From the NCBI GenBank assembly GCA_031769625.1, contig JAUIMM010000688.1, forward strand, positions 191,001 through 255,000: DNA of 64,000 nt, written 5' to 3'. Source of the DNA: Taudactylus pleione (taxonomy: Eukaryota; Chordata; Amphibia; Anura; Myobatrachidae). The notes below the pieces were generated by a model. It worked only from the letters and a program-made list of their open reading frames with translations, did not search any database and had not been told where the DNA came from. Positions 21,396 to 31,099 of the stretch are shown one piece after another. Position 1 is the stretch's first letter. Each line of letters begins with the position of its first letter. The translations under genes and the position numbers were made by a program.

Positions 21396-22919
21396 ATGGA
21401 GAACCAAAAATTGGAGGATAAAAATAAAATAGGGAAAGATCAAGAACCACTTGCTCCTAGTGCTGAAGCTGCTGCCACTAGTCATGACATAGACAATGAA
21501 ATGCCATCAACGTCGTCTGCCAATCCAATGCCCAATGTCATAGTAGAGGGCATGTAAAATCCAAAAAGCCAAAGTTCAGTAAAATGACCTTAAAAAATAG
21601 ATTTAAATCGTCTGAGGAGAAACGTAAACTTGCCAATATGCCATTTACGACACGGAGTGGCAAGGAACGGCTAAGGTCCTTCCCTATGTTCATGACTAGT
21701 GGTTCAGCTTCACATGACGATGGAAGCCCTCCTCCTCCCACTAGAAAAATGAAACGAGTTAAGCTGGCAAAAACACAGCAAAGAACTGTGCGTTCTAAGA
21801 AGATATCACAAATCCCCAAGGAGAGTCCAAGTGTGGCTGCGTTTGCGATGCCTGACCTTCCCAACACTGGATGGGAAGAGGTGGCTCCTTCCACCATTTG
21901 CACGCCCTCTGCAAGTGCTGGAAGGAGCACCCATAGTCCAGTTGCTGATATTCAAATTGAAGAAGTCACTGTTGAAGTACAACCGGATGAGGATATTGGT
22001 GTAGCTGGCGCTGAGGAGGAAGTTGATGAGGAGGATTCTGATGGTGATGTGGTTTGTTTAAATCAGGCACCGGGGGAGACAGTTGTCCATGGGATGAAAA
22101 AGCCCATCGTCATGGCTGGGCAGAAGACCAAACATTCCACCTCTTTGGTCTGGAAATATTTCAGTCCAAATCCGGACAACTACTGTCTTGCCATATGTTG
22201 CGTATGTAAAGGGGTAAGGACGTTAACCACCTAGGAAAAGTGTCCGCAGTGTCCTAAAAAATGCAGTTGTACCCAATGTCCACTTAACCACGGACATGTG
22301 GACAAGTGGAACAGGGCAGACTAAGGACTATATGACTGTGACAGCCCACTGGGTAGATGTATCGCCTTATGCAGCAACAACAGCAGCGTCACCAGTAGCA
22401 GCATCTCAGAAATGCCAGCTCGTTCCAAGGCAGGCTTTGTGTGTATCACCGGTTTCAGTAAGAGGCACACCGCCGACGACCTCTTATAGAAACTGAGGGA
22501 AATCATTGCCCAATGGCTTATCCCACTTAGATGCTCCTGGGAAATTTGTGATATCTGACAATGCCACCAATATTGTGCGGGCATTACATCTGGGCAAATT
22601 CGAGCATGTCCCATGTTTTGCTCACACAATAAATCTGGTGGTGCATAATTTTCTGAAAAACGACAAGGGCGTGCAGGAAATGCTTTGGGTGGCCCGAAAA
22701 ATTTCTGGCCATTCAGCGACTGCGTGCCGAAGACTGGAGCGCCAGCAAACACTCTTGAACCTGCCCTGCCATCACCTGAAGCAAGAGGTTATGACATGGT
22801 GGAACTCAACCCTCTATATGCTTCAGAGGATGGAGGAGCAGCAAAAGGCCATTCAAGCCTATACATCCACCTATGACATAGGCAAAGGAGGGGGTATGCA
22901 CCTGACTCAAGCGCAGTAG
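21396..22919 (+). pseudogene. hAT transposase remnant (BED-type)
   Basis: The first frame starts at ATG 21396 (MENQKLEDKNK) and stops at 21557 because of a frame change. The next block (21584-22234) runs from a basic segment through an acidic stretch to a BED-like start, WKYFSPNPDNYCLAICCVC, and stops before the His ligands. Block three (22296-22496) has WTSGTGQTKDYMTVTAHWVD and block four (22506-22919) has FVISDNATNIVRALHLG and CFAHTINLVVHNFL, matching the hAT catalytic core around the second Asp and the CxxH region. The C-terminal hATC dimerisation domain is absent. With at least three lesions it cannot encode transposase. The family cuts and pastes DNA with 8-bp target duplications. Confidence 0.8.
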
Positions 22920-23205
22920 AGAAGGAGTTCCGTGTTGTGCAAGGTTCTCCAGCCCTTTGAACTTGCCACACGTGAAGTCAGTTCAGAATAGACTGAAAAT
23001 TAATGTTATTGAGGTTAATAATAGCGTAGGAACAAAAAAAAACTAATTCTGTGATTTTAGCTGTTTTTATGCTTTTTTCCCAAAAAATACAGATCCAAAA
23101 CACAAAACACGGAACGGTGGTTTTGGCAAAACCAACCCAGATCCAAAACACGAAGAAAGATCCAAAACCAAAACACGAAAAGTGGCCGGTGCACACCCCT
23201 ATACA

Positions 23206-23465
23206 ATATAGGGGAGAGGGGACCGTACAGTGATGTATGAGGGGGAATAACACTGCTCCCAGCACATACTGATATGTGGTATTATTGTTATATAGGGGGA
23301 GGGGACTGTACAGTGATATTTGAGGGGTAATAACACTGCCCTCAGCACACACTGATATGTGGTATTATTATTATTATATAGGGAACTGTACAGTGATGTA
23401 TGAGGGGGAATAACACCGCTCCAAGCACACACTATGTTGTATTATTATTTAGGGGAGAGGGGACT
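23206..23465. repeat. ~85-bp tandem repeat, right block
   Basis: The repeat of 15405-15658 resumes (GGGGACTGTACAGTGATATT, AATAACACTGC, TGATATGTGGTATTATT) for about three units. Its interruption defines the hAT insertion. Confidence 0.85.
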
Positions 23466-23532
23466 GTACAGTACACATCAATTATTTTCCTCCACTTTGC
23501 ATTTTATCTCTCCAAAAATGTTGTTAATGCAG

Positions 23533-24938
23533 GGCTCGACAATTTTTTGTAAAATCTAGGAGCCAGCTTAAAAGTTTAGGAGCCAGACCATCGTCTGTTA
23601 CCAAAACATATGAAAACTTCTATAGACCATCACACATGCCCCTCAAGCTCCCCACATACCATCAGACCACCACACATGCCTCTTCAATGGTCATCAGATT
23701 CTGCCCCATCCCCATACCTTCCCCCAATTCAAAATATGCTATTCAGTGGGGCCCAAATGCACATTATATCACACAGTAGGAGCCAAATGCACATTATGCA
23801 ACACAGTAGGAACCAAATGCACATTATGCAACACAGTAGGACCCACATGCACATTATGCCACACAGTAGGACCACAATTCTTGTTATGCCACACAGTAGG
23901 ACCACAATTCTTATTATGCCACTGTAGGGCCCAAATGCACATTGACATAATAATAAAAAATAGCATATGCACAAAAGTATATGACCCAGGAGAAAGGTAC
24001 AGGAGTCTTATTAATGAAATGACAGTGGAGTGAGCAGCGCTTCTCTTTGTGTGCTACTCAACTGCTGCAGCTATAGTACACACACTGTGGTCCGGCCCTC
24101 ACCTAGCCACGCCGCTGCCCTGCACAGCCCCCCCAATTTTATAACAGACTGCATCACTTTAAAAAAAATCGTGTCAGAAAGTAATCCACCTGGACAAACC
24201 ACTCCCCACTGCCATACCACAGCTCGGCTACCCCCAGGCACACCACCTCCCCGCAGTCACACCACTGCTCTGCTACACCCAAACAAACCACCCCCCGCAG
24301 CAACACCACTGCTCTGCTGCCTCTGGCAAATCACCTCCCGCAGCCACACACCACTGCTCGGCTACCTCTACAGTCAGACACACGTACTCCTGCAAAACTT
24401 GCTACTGCTAAAGACACATCAGGTGGATCCCAGCTTACACTGGACAGATACATACATTCCCATCCATGTAACACATCTCCCAGTCCTCCCTCTGTAACCA
24501 TCACCTACTTGCTAATCCTCCTGCATTGAGGCCACCGCCACCTGGGCGATCATCGTCAGCAGCACCATGTTGTGGAAAGGAGATGCGGCTTCAAACAACT
24601 CCCTGCAGCCACTCCTCGGCTAAGCCCCCCCGCTCGCCCATATCTCTGCTAGGCTACGCTACCCCTTCTGAAGTGCCCTCACGCGGCCACAAATAGATCC
24701 TCTTACCGGCGAGAACTATACAACCGGAGTTTGGAGAAGGTAGAGTCAGCTCAGCAGAATTGGTGGAGTTCGCTGCATGCACTCTGCACGTGTCTGTCCT
24801 CCACATTACAGTCACGCCCACGAATCTCTGCTGGGGCTGACTAGGATTTGCTTCCTCCCACCCCGAATAATCTTGTCGCCAAGTAGCAAAATCTGATCGA
24901 CATGACAACCTGGCCCCCGGGATTTGTCGAGCCCTGCA
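23533..24938. mobile_element. Non-autonomous hAT, CAGGGCTCGACA termini
   Basis: The left end is CAGGGCTCGACAATTTTTTG and the right end reads ATTTGTCGAGCCCTG, an inverted repeat of about 14 bp with a terminus common in vertebrate hAT elements. Flanks TGTTAATG and CATTATTG may be a diverged 8-bp duplication (five of eight match). No transposase is present. Internal minisatellites include ~30-bp CACACAGTAGGACC units (23745-23950) and proline-rich-looking CCACTGCTCTGCTACC repeats (24180-24380). Confidence 0.65.
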
Positions 24939-25019
24939 TTATTGGGCAAGTTACGCTATTTAAAAAATTCATATTGCCAAATAAGTCCTAAAGAGAGTGT
25001 CCCATTGTTTCTTAACTAA

Positions 25020-25558
25020 GGCCCTCATTCAGAGCCGTACACTCTGAGCAGAGCGCACGCTCTGAATGAGGGCCGGCCTCCATGAAAATGGAGCGTCCTC
25101 CTGGACGCTCGTATAGCTGTGGGTCACCACCCACAGGCTATACGAGCATGCAGTTTGATGGCCGCGATGGTTGTGACCGTCGCGACCATCGAAATTGCGA
25201 GCCGGAGCCTGCGGTTGAGGTTTTCAACCGCAAGCTCCGGAGTGATTTTGGCTCTATCAGAGCCAAAATCACTCCCACTGACATCACTAGTGATGTCAGT
25301 GGGCCGGCTTCTGATGGGAGGCGTTCCCGTGGGAACGCCTCCGTCAGAGAGGCACGCCCCCGGCACGCCTACCAAAGGGGGCGTGATGTCAATCAACATC
25401 GACAGCACGCCCCCTTTGATCAGACACAACGAGCGAAGGACTTTCCTTCGCTCGTCGCGTCTGGCGCATGCGCACGACGGAGCTCCCTCCGTCGTGCGCA
25501 TGCTCAGTCCAGAACACCAGAGCGGACAGCCGCTCGCGAGTGGGTCTGAATCAGGCCC
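25020..25558. mobile_element. Complete multi-hairpin MITE with TAA duplication
   Basis: Termini GGCCCTCATTCAGAGCC and, reverse complemented, GGGCCTGATTCAGACCC (three mismatches in 17) are flanked by TAA at 25017-25019 and 25559-25561. A 3-bp TWA duplication is typical of PIF/Harbinger elements, so that is the likely helper. Hairpins follow one another: AGTGATTTTGGCTCTATC with its mate (25240-25274), ACTGACATCACTAGTGATGT (25276-25299), GGCGTTCCCGTGGGAACGCC, ACGAGCGAAGGA with TCCTTCGCTCGT, and GCGCACGACGGAGCTCCCTC with its mate. There is no coding capacity. Confidence 0.8.
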
Positions 25559-25984
25559 TAAGTCCTGAAATTTTTACCGTTATATAGGGATTTTTCCCAA
25601 CTTTTTACCTGCTTAGGAGGTGATAACTAATTCGCAAAAAATGTTATGTAGAATTCGCACTCGTGAAAAACACATCTAATAGGATTGCGCGATAAGCATA
25701 TATTTGCACCATAAGCCATTGTTCATGAAAAAGAAGCATATCGTGTCTAATTGAATTCTCCTCTTGATGTGATTGTAGGCATGACCCATCAGTGCTCTGT
25801 GTCAGTGACACAGATGCAAGTAGCACCGATCTCCCGGGTCCGTGCTACATGCAAATGGGCACCATAATACTGACTGGCTTCCAGTCTGTCACTGCAGTGC
25901 CACTCCTAGATGGGCCATGTGTTAGTGCCGCCCACTTGTGTTGCTTAGCATAGTCATCCAGCTACCTCGGTGCAACCTTTTGGC
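25559..25984. other. Unclassified intronic sequence
   Basis: No open reading frame, RNA or repeat family was recognised in this stretch. Confidence 0.3.
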
Positions 25985-26241
25985 CTAAAAACAATATTGT
26001 GAGGTGTTCAGAATAGACTGGAAATGAGTGGAAATGAAAGCTATTGAGGTTAATAATAGCGTAGGAACAAAAAAATAACTAATTCTGTGATTTTAGCTGT
26101 TTTTAATGGTTTTTCCAAAAAGTACAGATCCAAAACACAAAACCCGGAAGGGTGGTTTTGGCAAAACCAATCCAGATCCAAAACACGAAGAAAGATCCAG
26201 ATCCAAAACCAAAACACGAAAAGTGGCTGGTGCACACCCCT
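25985..26241 (+). mobile_element. hAT right-end fragment, second copy
   Basis: This matches the last 230 bp of the 16212-23205 hAT element, with GTTCAGAATAGACTGGAAAT, GTAGGAACAAAAAAATAACT and the terminus GGTGCACACCCCT. Only the right end is present. It abuts an inverted block of the 72-bp ZNF intron repeat. Confidence 0.75.
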
Positions 26242-26244
26242 AAT

Positions 26245-26540
26245 AGATATGTGATGTCACTGTGACACTGCCAGATAACCTCACCTCCCCAGTCATGTGC
26301 CTGTATTATTACTTTAGATACAACTGATGTCACCGTGACACTCCAAAATCCCCTTACCTTACCAGTCATGTCCGTGTATTACTATAGACATAAGTGATAT
26401 CGCTGTGACACTCCCACATCCCTCACCTCCCCAGTCATGTCCTTGTATTATTAATATAGATATAAGTGATGTCACTGTGACACTCGCAGATCCCCTCTCC
26501 TCCCCAGTCTTGACCCTGTATTATTACTATAGATTTAAGT
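26245..26540 (-). repeat. 72-bp repeat, inverted block
   Basis: About four units in reverse orientation (CTCACCTCCCCAGTCATGTC, GATGTCACTGTGACACTC) relative to 26976-27700. The two blocks form the arms of a large imperfect inverted repeat around a ~435-bp spacer. Confidence 0.85.
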
Positions 26541-26976
26541 GATGTCCACAAAATTTTCTGAAATGATATAACAAAAGCCATAAATAATCATTCTCTTTAA
26601 TTCATTCCTTTGTAACAAAATTAAAGTTCATTTATTTGAATAAAAGAGGTGTCTGGGAGGAACAAGGGTCCTGGGGCCTTGCCGCTTTATATTTTCGGAT
26701 CAGCCCCCACTAGAAAAAGTTCGGTGCTGGTTCTGGAACATACAGGGGAACCCTACTCATTTTTTTCCCCTGTATTTCCAGAACCAGGACAGGATCAGAG
26801 CCCAGTGCTGGTTGTGCAAAATATGGGGGACCCCTACGTTGTTTGTCCCCCGTATTTTGACAACCAGGGCTGGTTCTGACTAGCACGGTGCTGGTTGTAC
26901 TTAAGTACGGGGGGCGCCTCGGATCGTCCCGGATCCCCGAAGTTCAGGTGAGAACCGGACCCGCTCAAGCCTAATA
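26541..26976. mobile_element. Foldback element with hAT-like terminus
   Basis: The right end, read on the minus strand, is AGGCTTGAGCGGGTCCGGTT, which resembles the left terminus of the hAT at 16212 (GGTGAGCGGGTTCGG). Two long hairpins lie inside: GTGCTGGTTCTGGAACATAC with its partner across 26715-26792, and GTGCTGGTTGTGCAAAATAT with its partner across 26801-26869. There is no gene. The left boundary is uncertain. Confidence 0.55.
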
Positions 26977-27700
26977 TCTATACAGGGACATGACTGGGGA
27001 GGTGAGGGGATCTGGGAGTGTCACAGTGACATCACTTATATCTATAGTAATAATAAGGGACATGACTGGGGAGGTGAGGGGATCTGGGAGTGTCACAGTG
27101 ACATCACTTATATCTATAGTAATAGTACAGGGAAATGACTTGAGAGGTGAGGGGATCTTGGAGCATCACAGTAACATCACATATCTATAGTAATAATACA
27201 GGGACATGACTGGAGAGGTGAGGGGATCTGGGAGTGTCACAGTGACATCACTTTAATCTATACTAATAATATAGGGGCATGACTGGGGCGGTGAAGGGAA
27301 TCTGGGAGTGTCACAGTGACATCACCTTTATCTATAGTAATAATACAGGGAAATGACTGGGGAGGTGAGGGGATCTGGGAATGTCACAGTGACATCACAT
27401 ACCTATAGTAATAATACAGGGACATGACTGGAGAGGTGAGTGGATCAGAGAGTGTCACAGTGACATCACTTATCTCTATAGTAATAATACAGGGACATGA
27501 TTGGGGAGGTAAAGTGATCTGTTACTGTCACAGTGACATCATTTATATCTATAGTTATAAGACAGGGATATGACTGGGGAGGTGAGAGGATCTGGGAGTA
27601 TCACAGTGACATCACCTATATCTATCCTAATAATACAGGGACATGACTGGGGAGTTGAAGGGATCTGGGAGTGTCACAGTGACATCACATATCTATAGTA
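26977..27700 (+). repeat. 72-bp repeat carrying donor-like motif
   Basis: About ten units contain ACATGACTGGGGAGGTGAGG, TCTGGGAGTGTCACAGTGAC and TATCTATAGTAATAATACAG. Most units include GGGGAG|GTGAGG, which fits the 5' splice site consensus. The array lies just upstream of the first recognised ZNF-P coding exon. Confidence 0.9.
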
Positions 27701-27979
27701 ATAATATAGAGACACAAATATTATCAGTGTCTCAGTACTCGCAGGAGCTGGGATTTATTACATTGCTCACGGCATCTTGTTTTGTTTCTTTTCTATCACT
27801 GAAATCAAGATGGCAGGAGATGTGCTGTATTCTGTCCACTTTCCTATATAAGGTAAACAGTTACAGAATAAGGGTTTTATTTGTAAGACTGACCCTTCTT
27901 GCGTATTGTGCACTGATGACAATAAACTGCTCCATGAGTATAATTTTACCCTTTTATTGATGCCTTCCCCAATACACAG

Positions 27980-28159
27980 GGTTATACAGTAGTGAAGAAG
28001 ACATCCGGTGAGTGTGAGACACCCTGTGTGTCAGGAGGACTGAGCAGGACCCAGAGCCCCATCACGGTGCCTCCGCCTCACTCACTGATACATGAGAGAC
28101 ACAATGACCAGAAGATCCTGGAACTCACCAACGAGGGCATTCAGCTGCTGACTGGAGAG
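27980..28159 (+). CDS. ZNF-P N-terminal coding exon
   Basis: This 180-bp exon lies between acceptor ATACACAG and donor GGAGAG|GTGACT and is phase 0 on both sides. It encodes [54 protein letters not shown] and QLLTGE. It matches the ZNF-M exon at 7501-7692, with a 12-bp net length difference. There is no initiator Met, so translation must begin in an upstream exon that was not recognised. It is followed at once by the donor-bearing minisatellite. This is part of a nuclear zinc finger transcription factor gene of the amphibian gastrula/oocyte type. Confidence 0.85.
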
Positions 28160-28358
28160 GTGACTGCTGGGATTGGGACATTATACAGTAACACCAGGGA
28201 ATATGTCTGGGTGATGACTGCTGGGAATGGGAAAGTATACAGTAACACCAGGGGATGTGTCTGGGTGATGACTGGAGAGGTGACTGCTGGGAATGGGACA
28301 TTATACAGTAACACCAGGGGATGTGTCTGGGTGATGACTGTATCATTGTGTGTGTCAG
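28160..28358 (+). repeat. 66-bp donor minisatellite in ZNF-P intron
   Basis: A 199-bp intron of about three units, one lacking 12 bp that include the donor. A second GGAGAG|GTGACT donor lies at 28279/28280, exactly 120 bp (40 codons) after the first, and the sequence between is open in the exon frame. It is the short counterpart of 6892-7500. Confidence 0.9.
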
Positions 28359-28482
28359 GTTCCTATAAGGTGTCAGGATCTCACTGTCTATGTCTCCATG
28401 CAGGAGGGGGAGTATATAGAGAAACACAGGGGTCTGTACAAGAACATGATAATGCAGAGTCACCGGCTCCTCACATCACTGG
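28359..28482 (+). CDS. ZNF-P KRAB-type exon, diverged
   Basis: The exon lies between acceptor GTGTCAG and donor GG|GTAAGA. It encodes VPIRCQDLTVYVSMQEGEYI, then EKHRGLYKNMIMQSHRLL, then TSL, in phase with the upstream exon (joined E|V) and leaving in phase 1. The order and spacing match the KRAB A box, but the conserved Trp of EEW is Gly (MQEGEYI) and the MMENHRPL end is changed to MQSHRLL. KRAB A boxes bind TRIM28 for repression; these changes make that doubtful. The frame is intact here, unlike in ZNF-M. Confidence 0.85.
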
Positions 28483-28597
28483 GTAAGAGGAGACTGTCAT
28501 TCTACAGGGGAGAGCAGGTATGGGGGCCCCCTATATACACATATCACCTTATAATCACATATATACAATGTAATCAGTCACTGTGTGTCTCCTACAG

Positions 28598-28695
28598 ATG
28601 GACCCAGTAACAGAAATACCCCAGAGAGATGTCCCCATCCTCTTTATTCCCAGGATTGTACAGAGGAGAATCACAGGATCCCACATGAGCATCAG
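28598..28695 (+). CDS. ZNF-P short linker exon
   Basis: This 98-bp exon has acceptor CCTACAG and donor CAG|GTAGAT. It encodes DGPSNRNTPERCPHPLYSQD, then CTEENHRIPHEHQ, joining G|AT across the phase-1 boundary from the KRAB exon. It is nearly identical to ZNF-M 6557-6654. Confidence 0.85.
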
Positions 28696-28855
28696 GTAGA
28701 TGGGATTTAGGGTCTCACTAATATACCAAAGTGACTGTCACTATATGATCTGTATAGAAACAGTGTGTGCATTATTAACTAGAATTCTTTAACTTAATGT
28801 GAATGAATTAAATCTGACATTTTTTAACTGTTTTCTTTTTTTGTGGGTAACTTAG

Positions 28856-29684
28856 GGTGAAAGTCTGGCTAATATAAAGGTAGAATATATAGTGGGAGAA
28901 GAAGAGACGTCTGTGACTGATATGAAGGCAGAAGATATAGAGGGAGAAGAAGAGACGTATGTGACTGATATAAAAGCAGAAGATACAGAGGGAGAAGAAG
29001 AGACGTGTGTGACTGATATGAAGGCAGAAGATATAGTGGGAGAAGAAGAGACGTCTGTGACTGATATGAAGGCAGAAGATATAGAGGGAGAAGAAGAGAC
29101 GTATGTGACTGATATAAAAGCAGAAGATACAGAGGGAGAAGAAGAGACGTGTGTGACTGATATGAAGGCAGAAGATATAGAGGGAGAAGAAGAGACGTAT
29201 GTGACTGATATAAAGGCAGAAGATGTAGAGGGAGAAGAGACGTGTGTGACTGATATGAAGGCAGAAGATATAGAGGGAGAAGAAGAGACATATGTGACTG
29301 ATATGAAGGCAGAAGATATAGAGGGAGAAGAAGAGACGTATGTGACTGATATGAAGGCAGAAGATATAGAAGGAGAAGAAGAGACGTGTGTGACTGATAT
29401 GAAGGCAGAAGATATAGAGGGAGAAGAAGAGACATATGTGACTGATATGAAGGCAGAAGATATAGAGGGAGAAGAAGAGACGTATGTGACTGATATGAAG
29501 GCAGAAGATATAGAGGGAGAAGAAGAGACGTATGTGACTGATATGAAGACAGAAGATATAGAGGGAGAGGAAGATACATATGTGACTGATATGAAGGTAG
29601 AAGATATAGAGGAAGAAGAAGAGACGACTGTGAGGGGTGATCAGCAGTGTAAGGATGAGGAAATCCCTACAGATATTAGCACAG
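28856..29684 (+). CDS. ZNF-P acidic repeat exon, ~15 units
   Basis: This 829-bp exon runs from acceptor ACTTAG to donor ACAG|GTGAGA, phase 0 to phase 1. It starts GESLANIKVEYIVGEE and holds about fifteen 48-bp units (16 residues, GEEETYVTDMKAEDIE), one unit being 15 residues long, and ends QQCKDEEIPTDIST. Units 1-3 and 4-6 repeat the order Ser, Tyr, Cys at the variable position, a 144-bp higher-order repeat. Every unit carries [MI]K[ATV]E followed by Asp. The region is strongly acidic and probably disordered. ZNF-M has only about six units. The reverse strand is also open through the repeat, which is a side effect of composition. Confidence 0.9.
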
Positions 29685-29789
29685 GTGAGAAAAAACACTT
29701 ATTACAGTAAACAGTCACATATTTTCCTTGCTCAATCACTAAAACTATTTCTTATCCTACTCCCTCCTCTGTCAGTACAGACTAATAAG

Positions 29790-30077
29790 GAAAATGTATC
29801 TGCCCAGTTGCGGAGTCAGAAGCAATCAGCCCCTATTAGACTCCTGCACTATCTCTCACATCATGTTACAATTACCAGCCCAGAGATCTGACCAGTCTCC
29901 TCCCCTCACTCTCTGGTGTATCTCATACATCAGGAGCCATCAGCCCCTATTATACACCTGCTCTCCCCCTCACATCATGTCACTGTGTGTTACCAGCCCA
30001 GAGATCTGACCAGTCTCCTCCCCACACTCTGGTGTATCTCATACATCAGGAGCCATTAGCCTCTATTATACTCCTGC
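29790..30077. repeat. 117-bp intron repeat, ZNF-P copy
   Basis: About two and a half units of the repeat seen at 5100-5860, in opposite orientation, as expected for head-to-head genes (AGAGATCTGACCAGTCTCCT, CATCAGGAGCCATCAGCCCC). The array stops at 30077, where the DIRS-B element begins. Confidence 0.9.
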
Positions 30078-30250
30078 TTTCTACTCCAGGGTCCATAGGG
30101 ATCCACAGGGATACCATGGGGTATTGGCATGGGCTTGTCCATGGGCACCACACAGTTAAAGCTGTCATCCCAGGGTGCACCGGGCCCCCTCCTATACCCC
30201 AGGCCAAGGCACCTCAGTTTCAGTTGGTGCCCGGCCATACTCGGGTCACC
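30078..30250 (+). repeat. DIRS-B left inverted terminal repeat
   Basis: The run from 30110 to about 30175 (including GTATTGGCATGGGCTTGTCC and CACACAGTTAAAGCTGTCAT) is the reverse complement of 44006-44066 at the right end. The outermost 13 bases match the internal complementary region. Confidence 0.8.
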
Positions 30251-31099
30251 ACACTCGGGGGCTGTATTTCACAGCCCCTAAAGAGCTGTAAAGAACTTTA
30301 AGAGTGGCAGCATGGACCGTGCTACCGCTCCTACACCCCCGCCGGCGCCGACCACCGGTAGCGATCCGGGGAACTTGGCGGGCTCTTGAAGGTTCCAGCT
30401 AGCGGAACCCCTGGGGGTCTAGGACTGTGGCCGGATTCACGGGGCACAGCAGCAGGTAAGCATCGGGCGTCTGCGGATAGGCGCCCGCTGTCACGCAGTC
30501 CAGTGTCCCCAGGGCTGGGGGCTCCATGAGGACGGCAGGATAGTGGAGCCAGGTACTGATGCTATGCTCACACTAGGCCACCAGGGATATGGGGCTGGAG
30601 CATTATGGAAGCGCTCCAGCATCCCGGGGGTTAACAGCCTGCCGGGGGAGGGCGCCTTCCCTGTAAAGCACAGGAGGCCCCTCCCCTGCTGCTCTCAGCG
30701 CCTTTCATCAGAGATTCGGCGATGAGGCAGCGTTCCTCCCCCGTGCCCGCCTCTCTTGCTCTCTCCGGCAGCCATCTTGGGATGTGCAGTAAAGCTGGGG
30801 CAGGGTGCAGAGCCTGGGTCCCCCGTTGCATACCTCTCCTCCATTGTCCAGGTCAGCGTATGTAGCGCTATCACTGCCAGGCTGTAGGTCTGTGTAAGTG
30901 ATAGTGCAATTAATGCAGGAATTTCTGCATTGTATGTGACTTTATGCTAGCGCTGTGTGTCTGATACTCTCCTGTCAGCCATTTTAACTATCCCTATTTC
31001 TTCTTCCTGTTCAGCCCTCTGTTGTTGCCAGTACTGTCAGGGTGGGAATTTACCTCACAGTTTAGAGTGTTTATTATTAGTGGGAGGATCACATACCAC

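Larger units (their letters stand above)
16212..23205 (+). mobile_element. hAT transposon with broken transposase
   Basis: The element starts near GGGGTGAGCGGGTTCGGATT and ends near GGTGCACACCCC, and it sits inside the 85-bp repeat, which resumes at about 23206. It contains a TATA-like CTATAAAGG (16368-16376), a nested MITE, long minisatellites and a degenerate hAT transposase frame (21396-22919). The right 230 bp (CAAAACACGAAGAAAGATCC and similar) is repeated at 25985-26241. No clean 8-bp target duplication was identified. The element is inactive, with lesions and a missing C-terminal dimerisation region. Confidence 0.7.

Noticed and set aside
28808..29698. A 296-codon antisense frame of FSLYIFCLHISHIRLF repeats
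   Set aside because: It is the complement of the acidic ZNF-P exon, which has proper splice sites, phase and family matches on the plus strand.
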